Shown here: positions 9,239 to 18,088 of the stretch, one piece after another
Numbering within the stretch: the stretch's first letter is position 1
How the letters are laid out: the number at the start of each line of letters is the position of its first letter
DNA from: Lewinellaceae bacterium
Lineage (GTDB): Bacteria > Bacteroidota > Bacteroidia > Chitinophagales > Saprospiraceae
Assembly (NCBI GenBank): GCA_016712415.1
Contig: JADJRC010000047.1
Location: 62,001-126,000 of the forward strand
Length of the DNA: 64,000 bases
Reading direction: 5' to 3'
Notes under the pieces: generated by a model
The model's input: only the letters and a program-made list of their open reading frames with translations
What the model was told of the DNA's origin: nothing
Databases searched by the model: none
Translations under genes and position numbers: made by a program

Positions 9239-10432
9239 ATGGTCAGGTTTACATTTTCCGCTTTGTTTTTACTTTTTGCTTTTTCCCTGTTCGCTCAAAA
9301 AGATATGCCGGCGGGGGTAGATGAAAAGATAACCGAGGCTCGGGCATCGCTCCTCGCCGCCTTCCTGAACAACGACCAGACCGAGGCCGCCGTCTGGCAG
9401 GATTCGCTCATGCTCCTGGAAGACAGCATGCATGTCGGTCTGGTTTGGGATGAACGGTGGCTGCTCTATTACTGGGAAGGCACTTATGGCAATTTGTTTG
9501 ATGAAATTGTGCGGTTCGACGAGGTGGAGCGACTTGCCCTGAGCAACAAAAAAATGCCCGCGCCAGACAGCCTGTTCACCTGGCTCGATCGCGTTTTGTA
9601 CGAGCAGCGCTTCAACCTGTACGAGCATATCAGTCGCGGCTTTTTGTCGGAAGAAGAAAAACAGTTTGCCCTGATCGAACTCGATTACTTATTACGACTG
9701 AACCAGGTGGAAAAAACCACCGGTGAATGGAACAAGCGTCTGGACGCTTTTGTACGCCTCCATTCCGATTCGCGCTTTAACCCGTACATCCGCGCTAATT
9801 TGTACACGGAAGGCCCATCCGCCCCCGTACAGGTGAGAAAAGACCGGGGCTTTACGCTCGATGTGCTGTTTGCCAGCGGCCGCTGGCAGGGAAAGGAGCT
9901 GGAAAGAACCCTCCGCTCGCCTTACGGGTTCGATGTTGGGCTTGCATACTGGGTCAGGCGCTGGAATCTCGGGTTGCGGTGTACGTTCGGTTGGCAAAAG
10001 TTATCGCAATCAATCTTCCAGGATGGTTTCGAGTGGCCCAAAAACGACCCGAGTGTACTGATCGTCCCCTCTCTGGAAGTGGGTTACGATATTTTCAACA
10101 ACCGAAGTTTCAGGCTGTTCCCTTCGGCATGTGCCGGTTTCAGTATACTGAAGCCGCCCGGCACCGACGAGCAGGAGGACAACCCGCAGCCGGATTATTA
10201 CTCCGATTTCTTTTTTGCCCGCGGTTTTCTGGGGGCCGCCTGTACGGCCGATGTAAAACTTAAATATTTTGACGGTTACGACCTGGGAGGCCAGAAAGAC
10301 AACTCTTATATAAGTGCCCGCATACGCGTTGGATACAACTGGCTGAACTGGGACAACGAAAATCCGCAGTTGCTGGGCAATATGTTTTATTTTGCTGTCG
10401 GAATAAACCTGTTCAGCCATACCGTTAAGTAA
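9239..10432 (+). CDS. Secreted protein of unknown function with a predicted C-terminal beta-barrel
   Basis: This is a 397-residue protein with a clear signal peptide (MVRFTFSALFLLFAFSLFAQ, cleavage after Ala19 or so). Residues about 25-190 are helical and acidic, without a motif I recognise. From about residue 200 the sequence becomes alternating aromatic and glycine strands (LDVLFASGRWQG, FDVGLAYWVRRWNLGLRCTFGW, ARGFLGAACTADVKLKYF, ISARIRVGYNWLNW, FYFAVGINLF), typical of a small outer-membrane beta-barrel of about 8 strands. The terminal strand ends close to the C-terminus, as barrels do. It follows dapF by 28 bases and precedes the NAPRTase-like gene by 22 bases, so all three may share a transcript. 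Function unknown. Confidence 0.75.
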   Translation: MVRFTFSALFLLFAFSLFAQKDMPAGVDEKITEARASLLAAFLNNDQTEAAVWQDSLMLLEDSMHVGLVWDERWLLYYWEGTYGNLFDEIVRFDEVERLALSNKKMPAPDSLFTWLDRVLYEQRFNLYEHISRGFLSEEEKQFALIELDYLLRLNQVEKTTGEWNKRLDAFVRLHSDSRFNPYIRANLYTEGPSAPVQVRKDRGFTLDVLFASGRWQGKELERTLRSPYGFDVGLAYWVRRWNLGLRCTFGWQKLSQSIFQDGFEWPKNDPSVLIVPSLEVGYDIFNNRSFRLFPSACAGFSILKPPGTDEQEDNPQPDYYSDFFFARGFLGAACTADVKLKYFDGYDLGGQKDNSYISARIRVGYNWLNWDNENPQLLGNMFYFAVGINLFSHTVK

Positions 10433-10454
10433 GCAGCTCAGAACATTTCAGGAT

Positions 10455-11414
10455 ATGCCCGATACTTCATTTTCCACAACGCCCTTTGACTGGCTTTCCG
10501 ATCTTGATCCGGTTTTCGCCGCCCAGGAATCCTGGATGAATGGCAGTTACAACAACCAGGTCATGTTCCACCTGGCATACAAACCGGAGGGTCCATTTTC
10601 AATCGCCTGCGGCGCCGGATTGCTTGCCGAGCATGTGCGGCGTTTTCGGTTCTCGTTTGATATAATCAGCCATTTGGGACACATCACCGATGCGCGCGGA
10701 CGATCCGTTTTTCAGGAAAGTTACCTGAACCATTTGCAGCGATTGCGCCTGAGGGTGCAGGTGAATGTCGCTCCGGAAGGTATGCTGCTGCTGCCCGGCG
10801 AGCCGCTGATGATCGTACAGGGCCCGCTGGGCCAGATACAGTTAATGCAAAGCGCCTTTAATCGCCTGGTCTGGGAATCGTCGCATTGGGCAACGATGGC
10901 AGCCTACAGCCGCTGGAAAGCGGGGAGATGGAAAGAAGAAGATACCCCCGCAGCACCGGCCTATCCGTTTAATCCGGGCGGCTGGAAAATAAGAGCCTCC
11001 TATATCGGCGGCGCTTCAGCAGACGAGATACTGAACAATGTAGGAAAAAGCATGCGGGAGCCTTTCAAGGGAGAAGGCCTGGTCCGAATCGAACAGGCCC
11101 CGGGCGAACCCCTGGTCCAGATTCGCCGGCTTTTTAAGAGCAATAAACCCCTGGGCGATGTCTGGCTTACACAGGCCCATGAAGAGGTGGCCAGTGTAAG
11201 CAGAACAAAGGCCGTTTTTAAGGATAGCGTGACCGGCAAACCGCGGGAAGTTCAAATGACCCGTTTTCAGAATATCTACCAGCCGGTACTGGTCAAAGGG
11301 CATCCGGTGCTGGCCCCGCCACGGCTGGGTTACCTTCGCCAGCGTATGTTGAAACAAACAGAGGCTTTTCACCACGAAAACCTGAAGACCTATCCGCACG
11401 GCTGGTATATGTAA
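10455..11414 (+). CDS. Shortened nicotinate phosphoribosyltransferase-like protein
   Basis: This 319-residue protein resembles nicotinate phosphoribosyltransferase (NAD salvage) but is about 100-170 residues shorter than the family. The N-terminal part matches the family's first domain: NNQVMFHLAYKPEGPFSIACGAGL and APEGMLLLPGEPLMIVQGPLGQIQLMQ. RASYIGGASADEILNN sits where active enzymes read like AAYIGGxDGTSN. The C-terminal part (EEVASVSRTKAVFKDSVTGK to YPHGWYM) matches the family's last segment. Most of the alpha/beta barrel between these parts is missing, including the GTMAHS-type active loop and the VDTYDT strand. It is therefore probably not a normal enzyme: either a structural paralogue or an evolved deletion derivative. 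No frameshift is apparent. It ends 12 bases from the convergent photolyase gene. Confidence 0.55.
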   Translation: MPDTSFSTTPFDWLSDLDPVFAAQESWMNGSYNNQVMFHLAYKPEGPFSIACGAGLLAEHVRRFRFSFDIISHLGHITDARGRSVFQESYLNHLQRLRLRVQVNVAPEGMLLLPGEPLMIVQGPLGQIQLMQSAFNRLVWESSHWATMAAYSRWKAGRWKEEDTPAAPAYPFNPGGWKIRASYIGGASADEILNNVGKSMREPFKGEGLVRIEQAPGEPLVQIRRLFKSNKPLGDVWLTQAHEEVASVSRTKAVFKDSVTGKPREVQMTRFQNIYQPVLVKGHPVLAPPRLGYLRQRMLKQTEAFHHENLKTYPHGWYM

Positions 11415-11426
11415 GGCAGGAAGGCT

Positions 11427-12776
11427 TCAACCCGATGAAGCGCCCAATGCTTTTTTATATACGTCCAGACAGCGCTCGCGTGCAAAACGGTGGTCGACTA
11501 TTGGCGCCGGGTAAGCCGGGGTTCCGAACTCGGGCACCCATTTCCGGATGTATTTGTATTCAGGGTCAAATTTTTTGGTTTGTTCTGCCGGGTTGAATAT
11601 CCGAAAATACGGTGCGGCATCTGTGCCGCACCCTGCCGCCCATTGCCAGCCGCCGGAATTGCTGGCCAGGTCGAAATCAAGCAGTTTTTGGGCAAAATAT
11701 GCCTCGCCAAGGCGCCAATCGATCAGCAGGTGTTTGGTCAGGAAACTGGCGACAATCATTCGCACCCGGTTGTGCATATATCCTGTGGCGTTCAATTCCC
11801 GCATGCCCGCGTCCACGATGGGGTATCCAGTAAGACCTTGGCGCCACTGGTCAAAATCGCCGGGCGCATCCCGCCATTCAATCCGGTCGTAGGCCGGTTT
11901 GAACGCGTGGCCGGCTACATGGGGAAAATGAGCCAGTATCTGGCTGTAGAAATCCCTCCAGATCAATTCGTTGAGATAAGTGGCGTTCAGGGTTTGCGCA
12001 TGACGGGCTTTTTCACGAATACTTATCGTACCGAAACGAAAATGGACGCCGAGGCGGGAAGTTCCTTCGACGGCAGGGAAATCGCGCGTCTTGTCGTAGT
12101 TTTTAATCAGGCCCCTGGTTACAGTCGTGGAGGGAAAAGAAATATCTGCTGGTGCGAAACCCATGGTTTGCAGAGAAGGCAAGGGCAAGGGAGATGTCTT
12201 AAAAAATCGGGAAAAATGACCGCCACTGGGATAGGATTTCAGGTAGAACGCAGTGGAACCGTTTTCGTCCGGGGCCGTTTTTTTCGAGTCCAGTTTTTCG
12301 AGCCATTTCCTGCTGTAGGGCGTAAAAACCGTGTAGGGCGTCCCGTCGTTTTTCAACACCTCGTCTTTTTCAAAGATCACGTGATCCTTGAAGGTGTGGA
12401 ACGGGATATTGTTCGATTCGAGCAGTCTGTGCACGGCAGCATCCCGTTCGGTCGCATAGGGCTCGTAATCGCGGTTGGTATACACTGAGGCGACGTTGAA
12501 TTCCTGCAGGATTTCCGGCCATACATCTTCCGGATTGCCATACCGCACCAGCATGGAGGCTCCCCACGCTTCCAGTTGGCGTTTCATCTCGCTGATATTC
12601 TGATGAATAAAATCGACACGCGGATCTTTTTTGTCCTTCAGGTCGTCGAGGATATGCCGGTCGAAAATAAAAAGCGGAAGCACCGGGTGCGGGCCTGTCA
12701 GCGCGTGGTACAACCCGGTATTGTCGTCGAGGCGCAGGTCGCGGCGGTGCCAGAAAACAGAAACAGGTGTGGACAT
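11427..12776 (-). CDS. Deoxyribodipyrimidine photolyase (cryptochrome/photolyase family)
   Basis: This light-driven FAD enzyme repairs cyclobutane pyrimidine dimers. The N-terminal Rossmann-like antenna domain begins VSVFWHRRDLRLDDN. The C-terminal FAD-binding helical domain holds the signature segments LIWRDFYSQILAHFP, TGYPIVDAGMRELNATGYMHNR, MIVASFLTKHLLIDWR, and GGWQWAAGCGTDAAPYFRIF. The spacing and length (449 residues) fit class I CPD photolyases, though cryptochrome-DASH-like or (6-4) activity cannot be excluded from sequence alone. I chose ATG 12776 (MSTPVSVFWHRRD); a GTG at 12806 would add ten residues without family support. It is downstream of the DUF721 gene on the same strand. Confidence 0.92.
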   Translation of the reverse strand: MSTPVSVFWHRRDLRLDDNTGLYHALTGPHPVLPLFIFDRHILDDLKDKKDPRVDFIHQNISEMKRQLEAWGASMLVRYGNPEDVWPEILQEFNVASVYTNRDYEPYATERDAAVHRLLESNNIPFHTFKDHVIFEKDEVLKNDGTPYTVFTPYSRKWLEKLDSKKTAPDENGSTAFYLKSYPSGGHFSRFFKTSPLPLPSLQTMGFAPADISFPSTTVTRGLIKNYDKTRDFPAVEGTSRLGVHFRFGTISIREKARHAQTLNATYLNELIWRDFYSQILAHFPHVAGHAFKPAYDRIEWRDAPGDFDQWRQGLTGYPIVDAGMRELNATGYMHNRVRMIVASFLTKHLLIDWRLGEAYFAQKLLDFDLASNSGGWQWAAGCGTDAAPYFRIFNPAEQTKKFDPEYKYIRKWVPEFGTPAYPAPIVDHRFARERCLDVYKKALGASSG

Positions 12777-12834
12777 GGGTGGCTGGATTGTTTCGCCGGG
12801 AAACACCTGCCGGGCAAATAAGGTTGCCGGATGC

Positions 12835-13125
12835 TCAGCGAATCACCACTTCCTTGATGTATGCCTCTCCCATTTCGTCGTTGATCAGGCTGATAATCTT
12901 GTCTTTGGAATAGGAAAGTTCGTGTTTCAGTGGGGCAGAAAGGATGGTGAGGTACAACACGTTTTTGCGGACGGCCACGTTGGAGGTATAGGTCGAGATG
13001 GTTTTTCCCATCAGTTTTTCCCACAGCATTTTTACCCTTGTTTCGTCAAGGTGTGGTTTCAACTTAAACTCCTTCAACATGTCCTGCATGGCGTCGTGCA
13101 GGTTATTGTCGTTTTTCTTTCTCAT
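12835..13125 (-). CDS. DUF721 (DciA-like) small protein
   Basis: This 96-residue protein begins MRKKNDNNLHDAMQDMLKEF and contains the family core VKMLWEKLMGKTISTYTSNVAVRKNVLYLTILSAPLKHEL, followed by ISLINDEMGEAYIKEVVIR. DUF721 proteins share a KH-like nucleic-acid-binding fold, and some members (DciA) load the replicative helicase DnaB. That role here is by family analogy only. I took the ATG at 13125, since the longer frame to 13206 would run through the upstream promoter-like sequence and into hemF. It is followed by the photolyase gene 58 bases downstream, probably on one transcript. Confidence 0.8.
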   Translation of the reverse strand: MRKKNDNNLHDAMQDMLKEFKLKPHLDETRVKMLWEKLMGKTISTYTSNVAVRKNVLYLTILSAPLKHELSYSKDKIISLINDEMGEAYIKEVVIR

Positions 13126-13164
13126 CGTCCCGGCTTGTTGTACAGGTGAATGCTGCTGCTTCGG

Positions 13165-13172
13165 CAAATATA
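13165..13172 (-). promoter_or_regulatory. Putative -7 promoter element for the DUF721/photolyase unit
   Basis: The minus strand reads TATATTTGCCG, an exact TAnnTTTG match, 39 bases before the DUF721 start. It lies in the short gap after hemF. No convincing -33 partner was found. Confidence 0.4.
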
Positions 13173-13196
13173 AGACTCCCGCCCGACATCCGCATA

Positions 13197-14087
13197 CTAA
13201 ACCCATTCCACCCCCTTGCGCAGCCAGCCAAGCGTGGCAGATTCAATGCTTTCGGGCTCGGGTTGATAATTGTATGCCCAATGCGCCACCGGGGGCATGC
13301 TCATCAGGATGGACTCCACGCGGCCGTTGGTTTCCAGGCCGAATTTGGTGCCCCGGTCCCAAACGAGGTTAAATTCCACATACCGGCCGCGGCGCAACAT
13401 CTGCCAGCGTTTCTCCGGTTCGCCCCAGGGGCGGTCGGCTGCCCGGCGCAGCAATTCTGTGTACACCGGCGCAAAGGTTTGCCCAACCGCCAGTACAAAA
13501 TCAAAAAGATTTTCCTGGGAAAGGCCCGTTTTTTCATCCAGGTAATCAAAAAAAATGCCGCCGATGCCCCTGGTCTCGTTGCGATGACGCAGATAGAAAT
13601 AATCGTCGGCCTGCTGCTTGAAGTCGGGATAAAAACGCGCGTCGAACCTGTCGCATACAGACTTCAACTGTTCATGAAAAAAACGCGCGTCTTCCGGCAC
13701 CACATAATGCGGCGTCAGGTCGATGCCGCCGCCAAACCACCAGCGACCGGCGCCGGTTTCGAAATACCGGACATTCATGTGGATGATCGGCGCCATCGGC
13801 GAATGTGGATGCAACACGATCGAAACCCCGGTGGCAAAAAAGTCGGTTGGAGGTAGTTGCATGTTCCGGGCAACCATTTCCGGTAGCGGGCCGTGTACGG
13901 CGCTGAACATGACGCCCCCTTTCTCCACAACTTTTCCTTCCAGTACCCGGCTCCGCCCTCCCCCACCCTCCGGACGTATCCACTTGTCTTCCAGAAACTT
14001 GCCTGTTCCGTCGGCTGCTTCGAGTTGTCGACAGATGTCGTCTTGCAGGGATTGGAACTGTGCTGATATGTATTCTTTGGCGTGCAT
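13197..14087 (-). CDS. hemF: Oxygen-dependent coproporphyrinogen III oxidase
   Basis: This enzyme performs aerobic oxidative decarboxylation of coproporphyrinogen III to protoporphyrinogen IX in heme synthesis. The 296-residue sequence shows the full HemF signature: RSRVLEGKVVEKGGVMFSAV, SIVLHPHSPMAPIIHMNVRYFE, WWFGGGIDLTPHYV, FYPDFKQQADDYFYLRHRNE, RGIGGIFFDYLD, and near the C-terminus RGRYVEFNLVWDRGTKFGL. Conserved His residues in the HPHSPMAPIIHMN segment are present. The start ATG at 14087 gives a standard N-terminus. It is divergent from the nucleoside phosphorylase gene across 91 bases. Its presence indicates an aerobic lifestyle, consistent with the nuo operon further on. Confidence 0.96.
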   Translation of the reverse strand: MHAKEYISAQFQSLQDDICRQLEAADGTGKFLEDKWIRPEGGGGRSRVLEGKVVEKGGVMFSAVHGPLPEMVARNMQLPPTDFFATGVSIVLHPHSPMAPIIHMNVRYFETGAGRWWFGGGIDLTPHYVVPEDARFFHEQLKSVCDRFDARFYPDFKQQADDYFYLRHRNETRGIGGIFFDYLDEKTGLSQENLFDFVLAVGQTFAPVYTELLRRAADRPWGEPEKRWQMLRRGRYVEFNLVWDRGTKFGLETNGRVESILMSMPPVAHWAYNYQPEPESIESATLGWLRKGVEWV

Positions 14088-14178
14088 GACTACTTTTGTT
14101 CATTCAACGGAAAGCAAAGGTCTTTTTCCTTTTTAATTACGGAGAATAAAATTGTAAAGGAAATTTTAACTGAGTAAC

Positions 14179-15054
14179 ATGAAATTGGCATCGTCCGAAT
14201 TGATTCTGAATCCTGATGGAAGTATTTACCACCTGAACCTGCATCCGGAGCAGGTTGCTCCGATCATCATCACTGTCGGCGACCCCGACAGGGTATCCAG
14301 GGTAAGCCGTTATTTTGATAAAGTGGAACACCGGGTTCAGAAGCGCGAATTCGTGACGCATACCGGCTGGCTGGACAATATGCGCCTGAGCGTTGTATCC
14401 ACAGGCATAGGAGCAGACAATGTAGATATCGTCATGAATGAACTGGACGCGCTGGTCAACATTGATCTGGATACCCGGCAAGTCAGGAACCCGACCCGGC
14501 AACTCACTTTTGTCCGGATCGGTACTTCCGGCGGCATACAGCCAGGTATGGGAACGGACGCTTTTCTGGTTTCTGAGGCAGCGTTCGGGCTGGACGGACT
14601 GCTGCGTTTTTATGATTTTCCGGAATTGTGGGAAAATGAATGGGTTGGCGCGTTCCATAAGGCAATGGACGCCTCGGGCGGGTGGCCGAGCCTGCCCTAT
14701 TTCGCCCATGCGGATCAAGGCCTTGTGCAGGCCTGCACCGGCGACTTTGTGCGGGGTATTACTGCCACAAACCCGGGTTTTTACGGTCCGCAGGGGCGGC
14801 AATTGCGGGCACACATCAGCCGTCCGGGACTGATTGACGCCCTGCAGCAATTTGAATTCCAGGGCAAAAGGATAACCAACCTGGAGATGGAAACGGCGGC
14901 GATCTACGGATTGGCGCAATTGCTGGGACACCGGGCCATATCCTTCAACGCCATACTGGCCAATCGGGCAAACGGGACATTCAGCGCCGACCCACATAAA
15001 ACAGAACAACGCCTGATTGAGCAGGTATTGGAAAATATTTTGGCTTTCAATTAA
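14179..15054 (+). CDS. Nucleoside phosphorylase (uridine phosphorylase-like)
   Basis: This 291-residue enzyme belongs to the PNP/UDP family that cleaves nucleosides with phosphate in nucleoside salvage. Motifs include the phosphate-binding IITVGDPDRVSRVSRYFD, VVSTGIGADNVDIVMNEL, FVRIGTSGGIQPGMG, and the C-terminal ribose-binding ITNLEMETAAIYGLAQLLGH. The NLEMETA element is typical of uridine phosphorylases and related hexameric enzymes. The protein is about 40 residues longer than E. coli Udp, with an insertion around WENEWVGAFHKAMDASGGW. The base preference is uncertain. A TACTTTTG promoter-like sequence lies 80 bases upstream, just inside the hemF start region on the other strand. Confidence 0.88.
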   Translation: MKLASSELILNPDGSIYHLNLHPEQVAPIIITVGDPDRVSRVSRYFDKVEHRVQKREFVTHTGWLDNMRLSVVSTGIGADNVDIVMNELDALVNIDLDTRQVRNPTRQLTFVRIGTSGGIQPGMGTDAFLVSEAAFGLDGLLRFYDFPELWENEWVGAFHKAMDASGGWPSLPYFAHADQGLVQACTGDFVRGITATNPGFYGPQGRQLRAHISRPGLIDALQQFEFQGKRITNLEMETAAIYGLAQLLGHRAISFNAILANRANGTFSADPHKTEQRLIEQVLENILAFN

Positions 15055-15112
15055 ACCAAAGGCCCTATTTTCACCGGTAAATCAAGTTTACTTTAAATCT
15101 AATATGCTGATT

Positions 15113-15547
15113 ATGAAAACGCTTTTTTTCTCTTTCAGGTCCGGCGCCCTTTTGCTCACCCTGGGGCTCCTGCTCTTCTCCGTTTCCACGACCATGCAGT
15201 CCTGTGCAGCTACTTTCGATCAGGTCGGCCTGGATAATATCACCAATCTCGGCGGCAGGCTCACCGACCTGATGGCCAAAGCAAAGGAACCCTATGGCAA
15301 ACATGCCGATGCTGTTGGCAAGCTGATGACAGAACTGGGTCAGGCAGCCGACCATGCCGCCACACAGAAAAAGAACATGGAAATCGCCAACTCCTGGAAG
15401 ATACTGAAAAACGACCTGGCCATGCCGTTTTTCGACCGTTGGAAAGAAAAAGGCGTCCTGGGCAACGATTATATCAAAGAAGCCGTAGGGCAGGTTGGAA
15501 AAAGCATAGACGCGATTAAAAAAGCCGAACTGGCGAAGAAGAAGTAA
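15113..15547 (+). CDS. Small putative lipoprotein of unknown function
   Basis: From ATG 15113 the protein is 144 residues. It opens with a basic and hydrophobic signal (MKTLFFSFRSGALLLTLGLLLF) followed by STTMQSCAATF, where the Cys is a possible lipidation site, although Gln at -2 is unusual for a lipobox. The mature part is helical and charged, with no motif I recognise (DLMAKAKEPYGKHADAVGKLM, YIKEAVGQVGKSIDAIKKAEL). An ATG nine bases earlier (15104) is an alternative start. It lies 58 bases after the nucleoside phosphorylase and 75 bases before another small unknown gene. Confidence 0.65.
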   Translation: MKTLFFSFRSGALLLTLGLLLFSVSTTMQSCAATFDQVGLDNITNLGGRLTDLMAKAKEPYGKHADAVGKLMTELGQAADHAATQKKNMEIANSWKILKNDLAMPFFDRWKEKGVLGNDYIKEAVGQVGKSIDAIKKAELAKKK

Positions 15548-15622
15548 TTGCCGGAACGGATTTTGATTGCAAACCATTTATGCCGGATGGCGTAACTTTT
15601 TACATTCAAAAATTGCAATACC

Positions 15623-15958
15623 ATGCCAGATAAGAAAAGCAATATAAAAACCGCACTCGACGGCCTGGACGATCAGGTTGTAGATATTGTTGGGAATTAT
15701 GTCAAGCGCCGCCGCCAGCACTATGAAGCGGCGGCAAAAGCGCTCCATGCCAACCTCAAGGAGGACGCTGCCCGGTATGCCATCATGCTGGCCGATCAGC
15801 AAATAACCAGGGAAGATTTTGATATGCTGATGAAGGGGCGTTTGGCTCAACTGAAAATCGAACTGCTCTCCGAGATGTCTATTTCCAAAACCAAATTTGA
15901 AGGAATCGCGGGCGATGTTTTAAAACTGACGGTAAATACACTGTTGGTTGCTATTTGA
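15623..15958 (+). CDS. Small hypothetical protein with helical content
   Basis: This is a 111-residue protein without a signal peptide: MPDKKSNIKTALDGLDDQV, a basic RRRQHYEAAAKALHANLKEDAARYAIMLADQ helix, then ITREDFDMLMKGRLAQLKIELLSEMS and a mildly hydrophobic C-terminus (LKLTVNTLLVAI). I recognise no domain. The composition suggests an all-helical soluble protein. It is followed 29 bases later by a strong intrinsic terminator, which supports it as the last gene of its transcript. Coding status rests on an uninterrupted frame, a sensible start and the terminator. Confidence 0.6.
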   Translation: MPDKKSNIKTALDGLDDQVVDIVGNYVKRRRQHYEAAAKALHANLKEDAARYAIMLADQQITREDFDMLMKGRLAQLKIELLSEMSISKTKFEGIAGDVLKLTVNTLLVAI

Positions 15959-15987
15959 ACGGTGCTTATAATATGCAACCATTGATT

Positions 15988-16025
15988 CGAACAGCCCGGC
16001 AGGTAGCAGGGCTGTTCGTGTTTTT
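15988..16025 (+). terminator. Intrinsic terminator
   Basis: A perfect 10-bp stem, CGAACAGCCC (15988-15997) pairing with GGGCTGTTCG (16009-16018), encloses an 11-base loop and is followed by TGTTTTT. It closes the transcript ending with the small gene at 15623-15958 and insulates the Bat cluster that starts at 16168. Confidence 0.8.
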
Positions 16026-16167
16026 CATTCGGTATTCGTGATTCCCTCCGTTTCCTGCCTGTCCCGGTCGAGGACCGTTGTACTAAACCATCTCACCCTG
16101 CTCCCACATACTCATTTCCCCGATCTGCCGTTATGTTCCTTTTACACCAGACCTTCGCCTGAAATCC

Positions 16168-17163
16168 ATGCAACAAAAAATGGATATGGAAGCACTCGAC
16201 CAGTTTATCCGGTCCGAAAGCGCCTTCCTTGAAAAACTCAACGCCGTAACCGCCAAAGTCATCGTGGGCCAGGGCGCCATGCTCAACCGCCTGCTCGTCG
16301 GGTTGCTGACCAGGGGGCACATCCTGCTGGAAGGCATGCCCGGACTGGCCAAAACGCTGGCTATCAAAACGCTGGCAGATGCCGTGGATGCCAAATTCAG
16401 TCGCATCCAGTTTACGCCCGACCTGCTGCCTGCCGATGTCGTGGGGACAACCATTTACAACCCCTCGCTGTCACAGTTTACCGTCCGGCAGGGACCTATT
16501 TTTGCCAATTTCGTTTTGGCCGATGAAATCAACCGCGCACCGGCCAAGGTCCAGAGCGCGTTGCTGGAGGCCATGCAGGAACGGCAGGTGACCATCGGCA
16601 CGCAGACCTTTCCGCTGGAAGAACCGTTCCTTGTACTGGCTACCCAGAATCCGATTGAGCAGGAAGGCACCTATCCCCTGCCGGAAGCGCAGGCCGACCG
16701 TTTTTTGCTGAAGGTCAAAATCGGGTACCCTTCTCTCGAGGAAGAAAGAAGCATCATACGGCGCAACCTCAATGACGAAACCCCTGAAATAACAAAAGTC
16801 CTGAGCGTCGATACGCTGCTGAAGGCCAGGCAGGCGGTGAAGAAGATCTACCTGGACGAGAAGATCGAACAATACATCCTCGAGATCGTGTTTGCCACCC
16901 GCTTTCCCGCTCAGTACGGTATGGAAAACCTGGCGCCGTTGATCAGTTACGGCGCTTCGCCCCGGGCAAGCATAGCATTGTCCAAGGCCGCGCGCGCCAT
17001 GGCGTTCATTAACCGGCGCGGGTACGTTACGCCCGATGACGTTCGGGCGATATGTCCCGATGTGCTCCGCCACCGCATCGGACTTACCTTCGAGGCCGAG
17101 GCCGAAAATATCAGTCAGGAAGACCTTATCGAAAAGATATTGGCCACCATCGTGATCCCTTAA
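16168..17163 (+). CDS. MoxR-family AAA+ ATPase
   Basis: This 331-residue AAA+ ATPase of the MoxR family acts as a chaperone-like factor for VWA-domain proteins. Walker A is GMPGLAKT (residues 56-63) and Walker B is FVLADEINRA with Asp119-Glu120. Also present are the ATQNPIEQEGTYPLPEAQADRF sensor-type segment and the C-terminal lid with YGASPRASIAL. The first ATG (16168) is used, with a second in frame four codons later. It is the first gene of a co-directional Bat cluster running to 21788 and is followed 31 bases later by the DUF58 gene. The gap before it holds the terminator at 15988 and no obvious TAnnTTTG promoter. Confidence 0.93.
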   Translation: MQQKMDMEALDQFIRSESAFLEKLNAVTAKVIVGQGAMLNRLLVGLLTRGHILLEGMPGLAKTLAIKTLADAVDAKFSRIQFTPDLLPADVVGTTIYNPSLSQFTVRQGPIFANFVLADEINRAPAKVQSALLEAMQERQVTIGTQTFPLEEPFLVLATQNPIEQEGTYPLPEAQADRFLLKVKIGYPSLEEERSIIRRNLNDETPEITKVLSVDTLLKARQAVKKIYLDEKIEQYILEIVFATRFPAQYGMENLAPLISYGASPRASIALSKAARAMAFINRRGYVTPDDVRAICPDVLRHRIGLTFEAEAENISQEDLIEKILATIVIP

Positions 17164-17194
17164 TTCGTCTTTCAAACCGCACCCGAATCGCATT

Positions 17195-18079
17195 ATGGAT
17201 ACTGCAGAACTGCTGAAAAAAGTGCGCCGCATCGAAATCAAGACACGCGGGTTGAGCAGCCACCTGTTTTCAGGCGGTTACCACAGCGCCTTTAAGGGCA
17301 GGGGTATGTCGTTCAGCGAAGTACGACTGTACTATCCGGGCGACGATGTGCGGGCAATAGACTGGAATGTAACGGCCCGCACAGGAGAGCCGTTTATCAA
17401 GGTATTCGATGAAGAGAGAGAAAATACGGTCATGCTGCTCGTCGATGTCAGCGGCTCGGCGGTGTTTGGCAGTCACAACCAGTTCAAGGCGGAATACCTG
17501 ACGGAATTGTGCGCCGTACTGGCATTTTCCGCCATTGCCAACAATGACAAAGTGGGGGTGATGTTGTTTTCAGATCAGATTGAACTGTATATCCCGCCGA
17601 AAAAAGGCAAACAACATATCCTTCGCATCATACGAGAAGTATTGAACATCAAACCTGCCGGTAAAAAAACCGAGTTGGGCGATGCCCTTCGGTATATCCA
17701 CAACGGCCTGAAAAAACGCTGCGTTTGTTTCGTTTTATCCGACTTCCTTGCAGAGGGTTATGAAGAAGCGCTGCGCGTACTGGCCAGGCAGCACGATTGC
17801 GTCGGCATCCATTGCTGGGACCCCCTGGAGCGGGACCTGCCCGATGTGGGTGTGCTGCGCGTTGCCGATGCGGAATCGGGTGAGCAAATATGGGTAGACA
17901 CCACCAGCAACCAGCTTCGGCGGCAATACTGGTATTCCTTTGAATCGCATACCGCCGCGACACAGGCCTTATTCCGGCGTGCCGGCGCCGATTTTTTGAG
18001 CATCGGCACCCATCAACCCTACATACACGCATTGTTACAATTCTTTGCCCGGCGGTCCAGGATCGTTTCACACGGGTAA
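17195..18079 (+). CDS. DUF58 protein of the Bat cluster
   Basis: This is a 294-residue DUF58 protein, nearly always paired with MoxR. The signature is RLYYPGDDVRAIDWNVTAR followed by a VWA-like strand TVMLLVDVSGSAVFG, where DVSGS matches the DxSxS metal-binding motif. It lacks transmembrane segments and is probably peripheral at the inner membrane. Its role within Bat systems is not well defined; genetic work in Bacteroides and Leptospira links such clusters to aerotolerance, stress resistance or cell-envelope integrity. It ends 9 bases before the BatD-like gene, consistent with an operon. Confidence 0.9.
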   Translation: MDTAELLKKVRRIEIKTRGLSSHLFSGGYHSAFKGRGMSFSEVRLYYPGDDVRAIDWNVTARTGEPFIKVFDEERENTVMLLVDVSGSAVFGSHNQFKAEYLTELCAVLAFSAIANNDKVGVMLFSDQIELYIPPKKGKQHILRIIREVLNIKPAGKKTELGDALRYIHNGLKKRCVCFVLSDFLAEGYEEALRVLARQHDCVGIHCWDPLERDLPDVGVLRVADAESGEQIWVDTTSNQLRRQYWYSFESHTAATQALFRRAGADFLSIGTHQPYIHALLQFFARRSRIVSHG

Positions 18080-18088
18080 TATCTTGGC

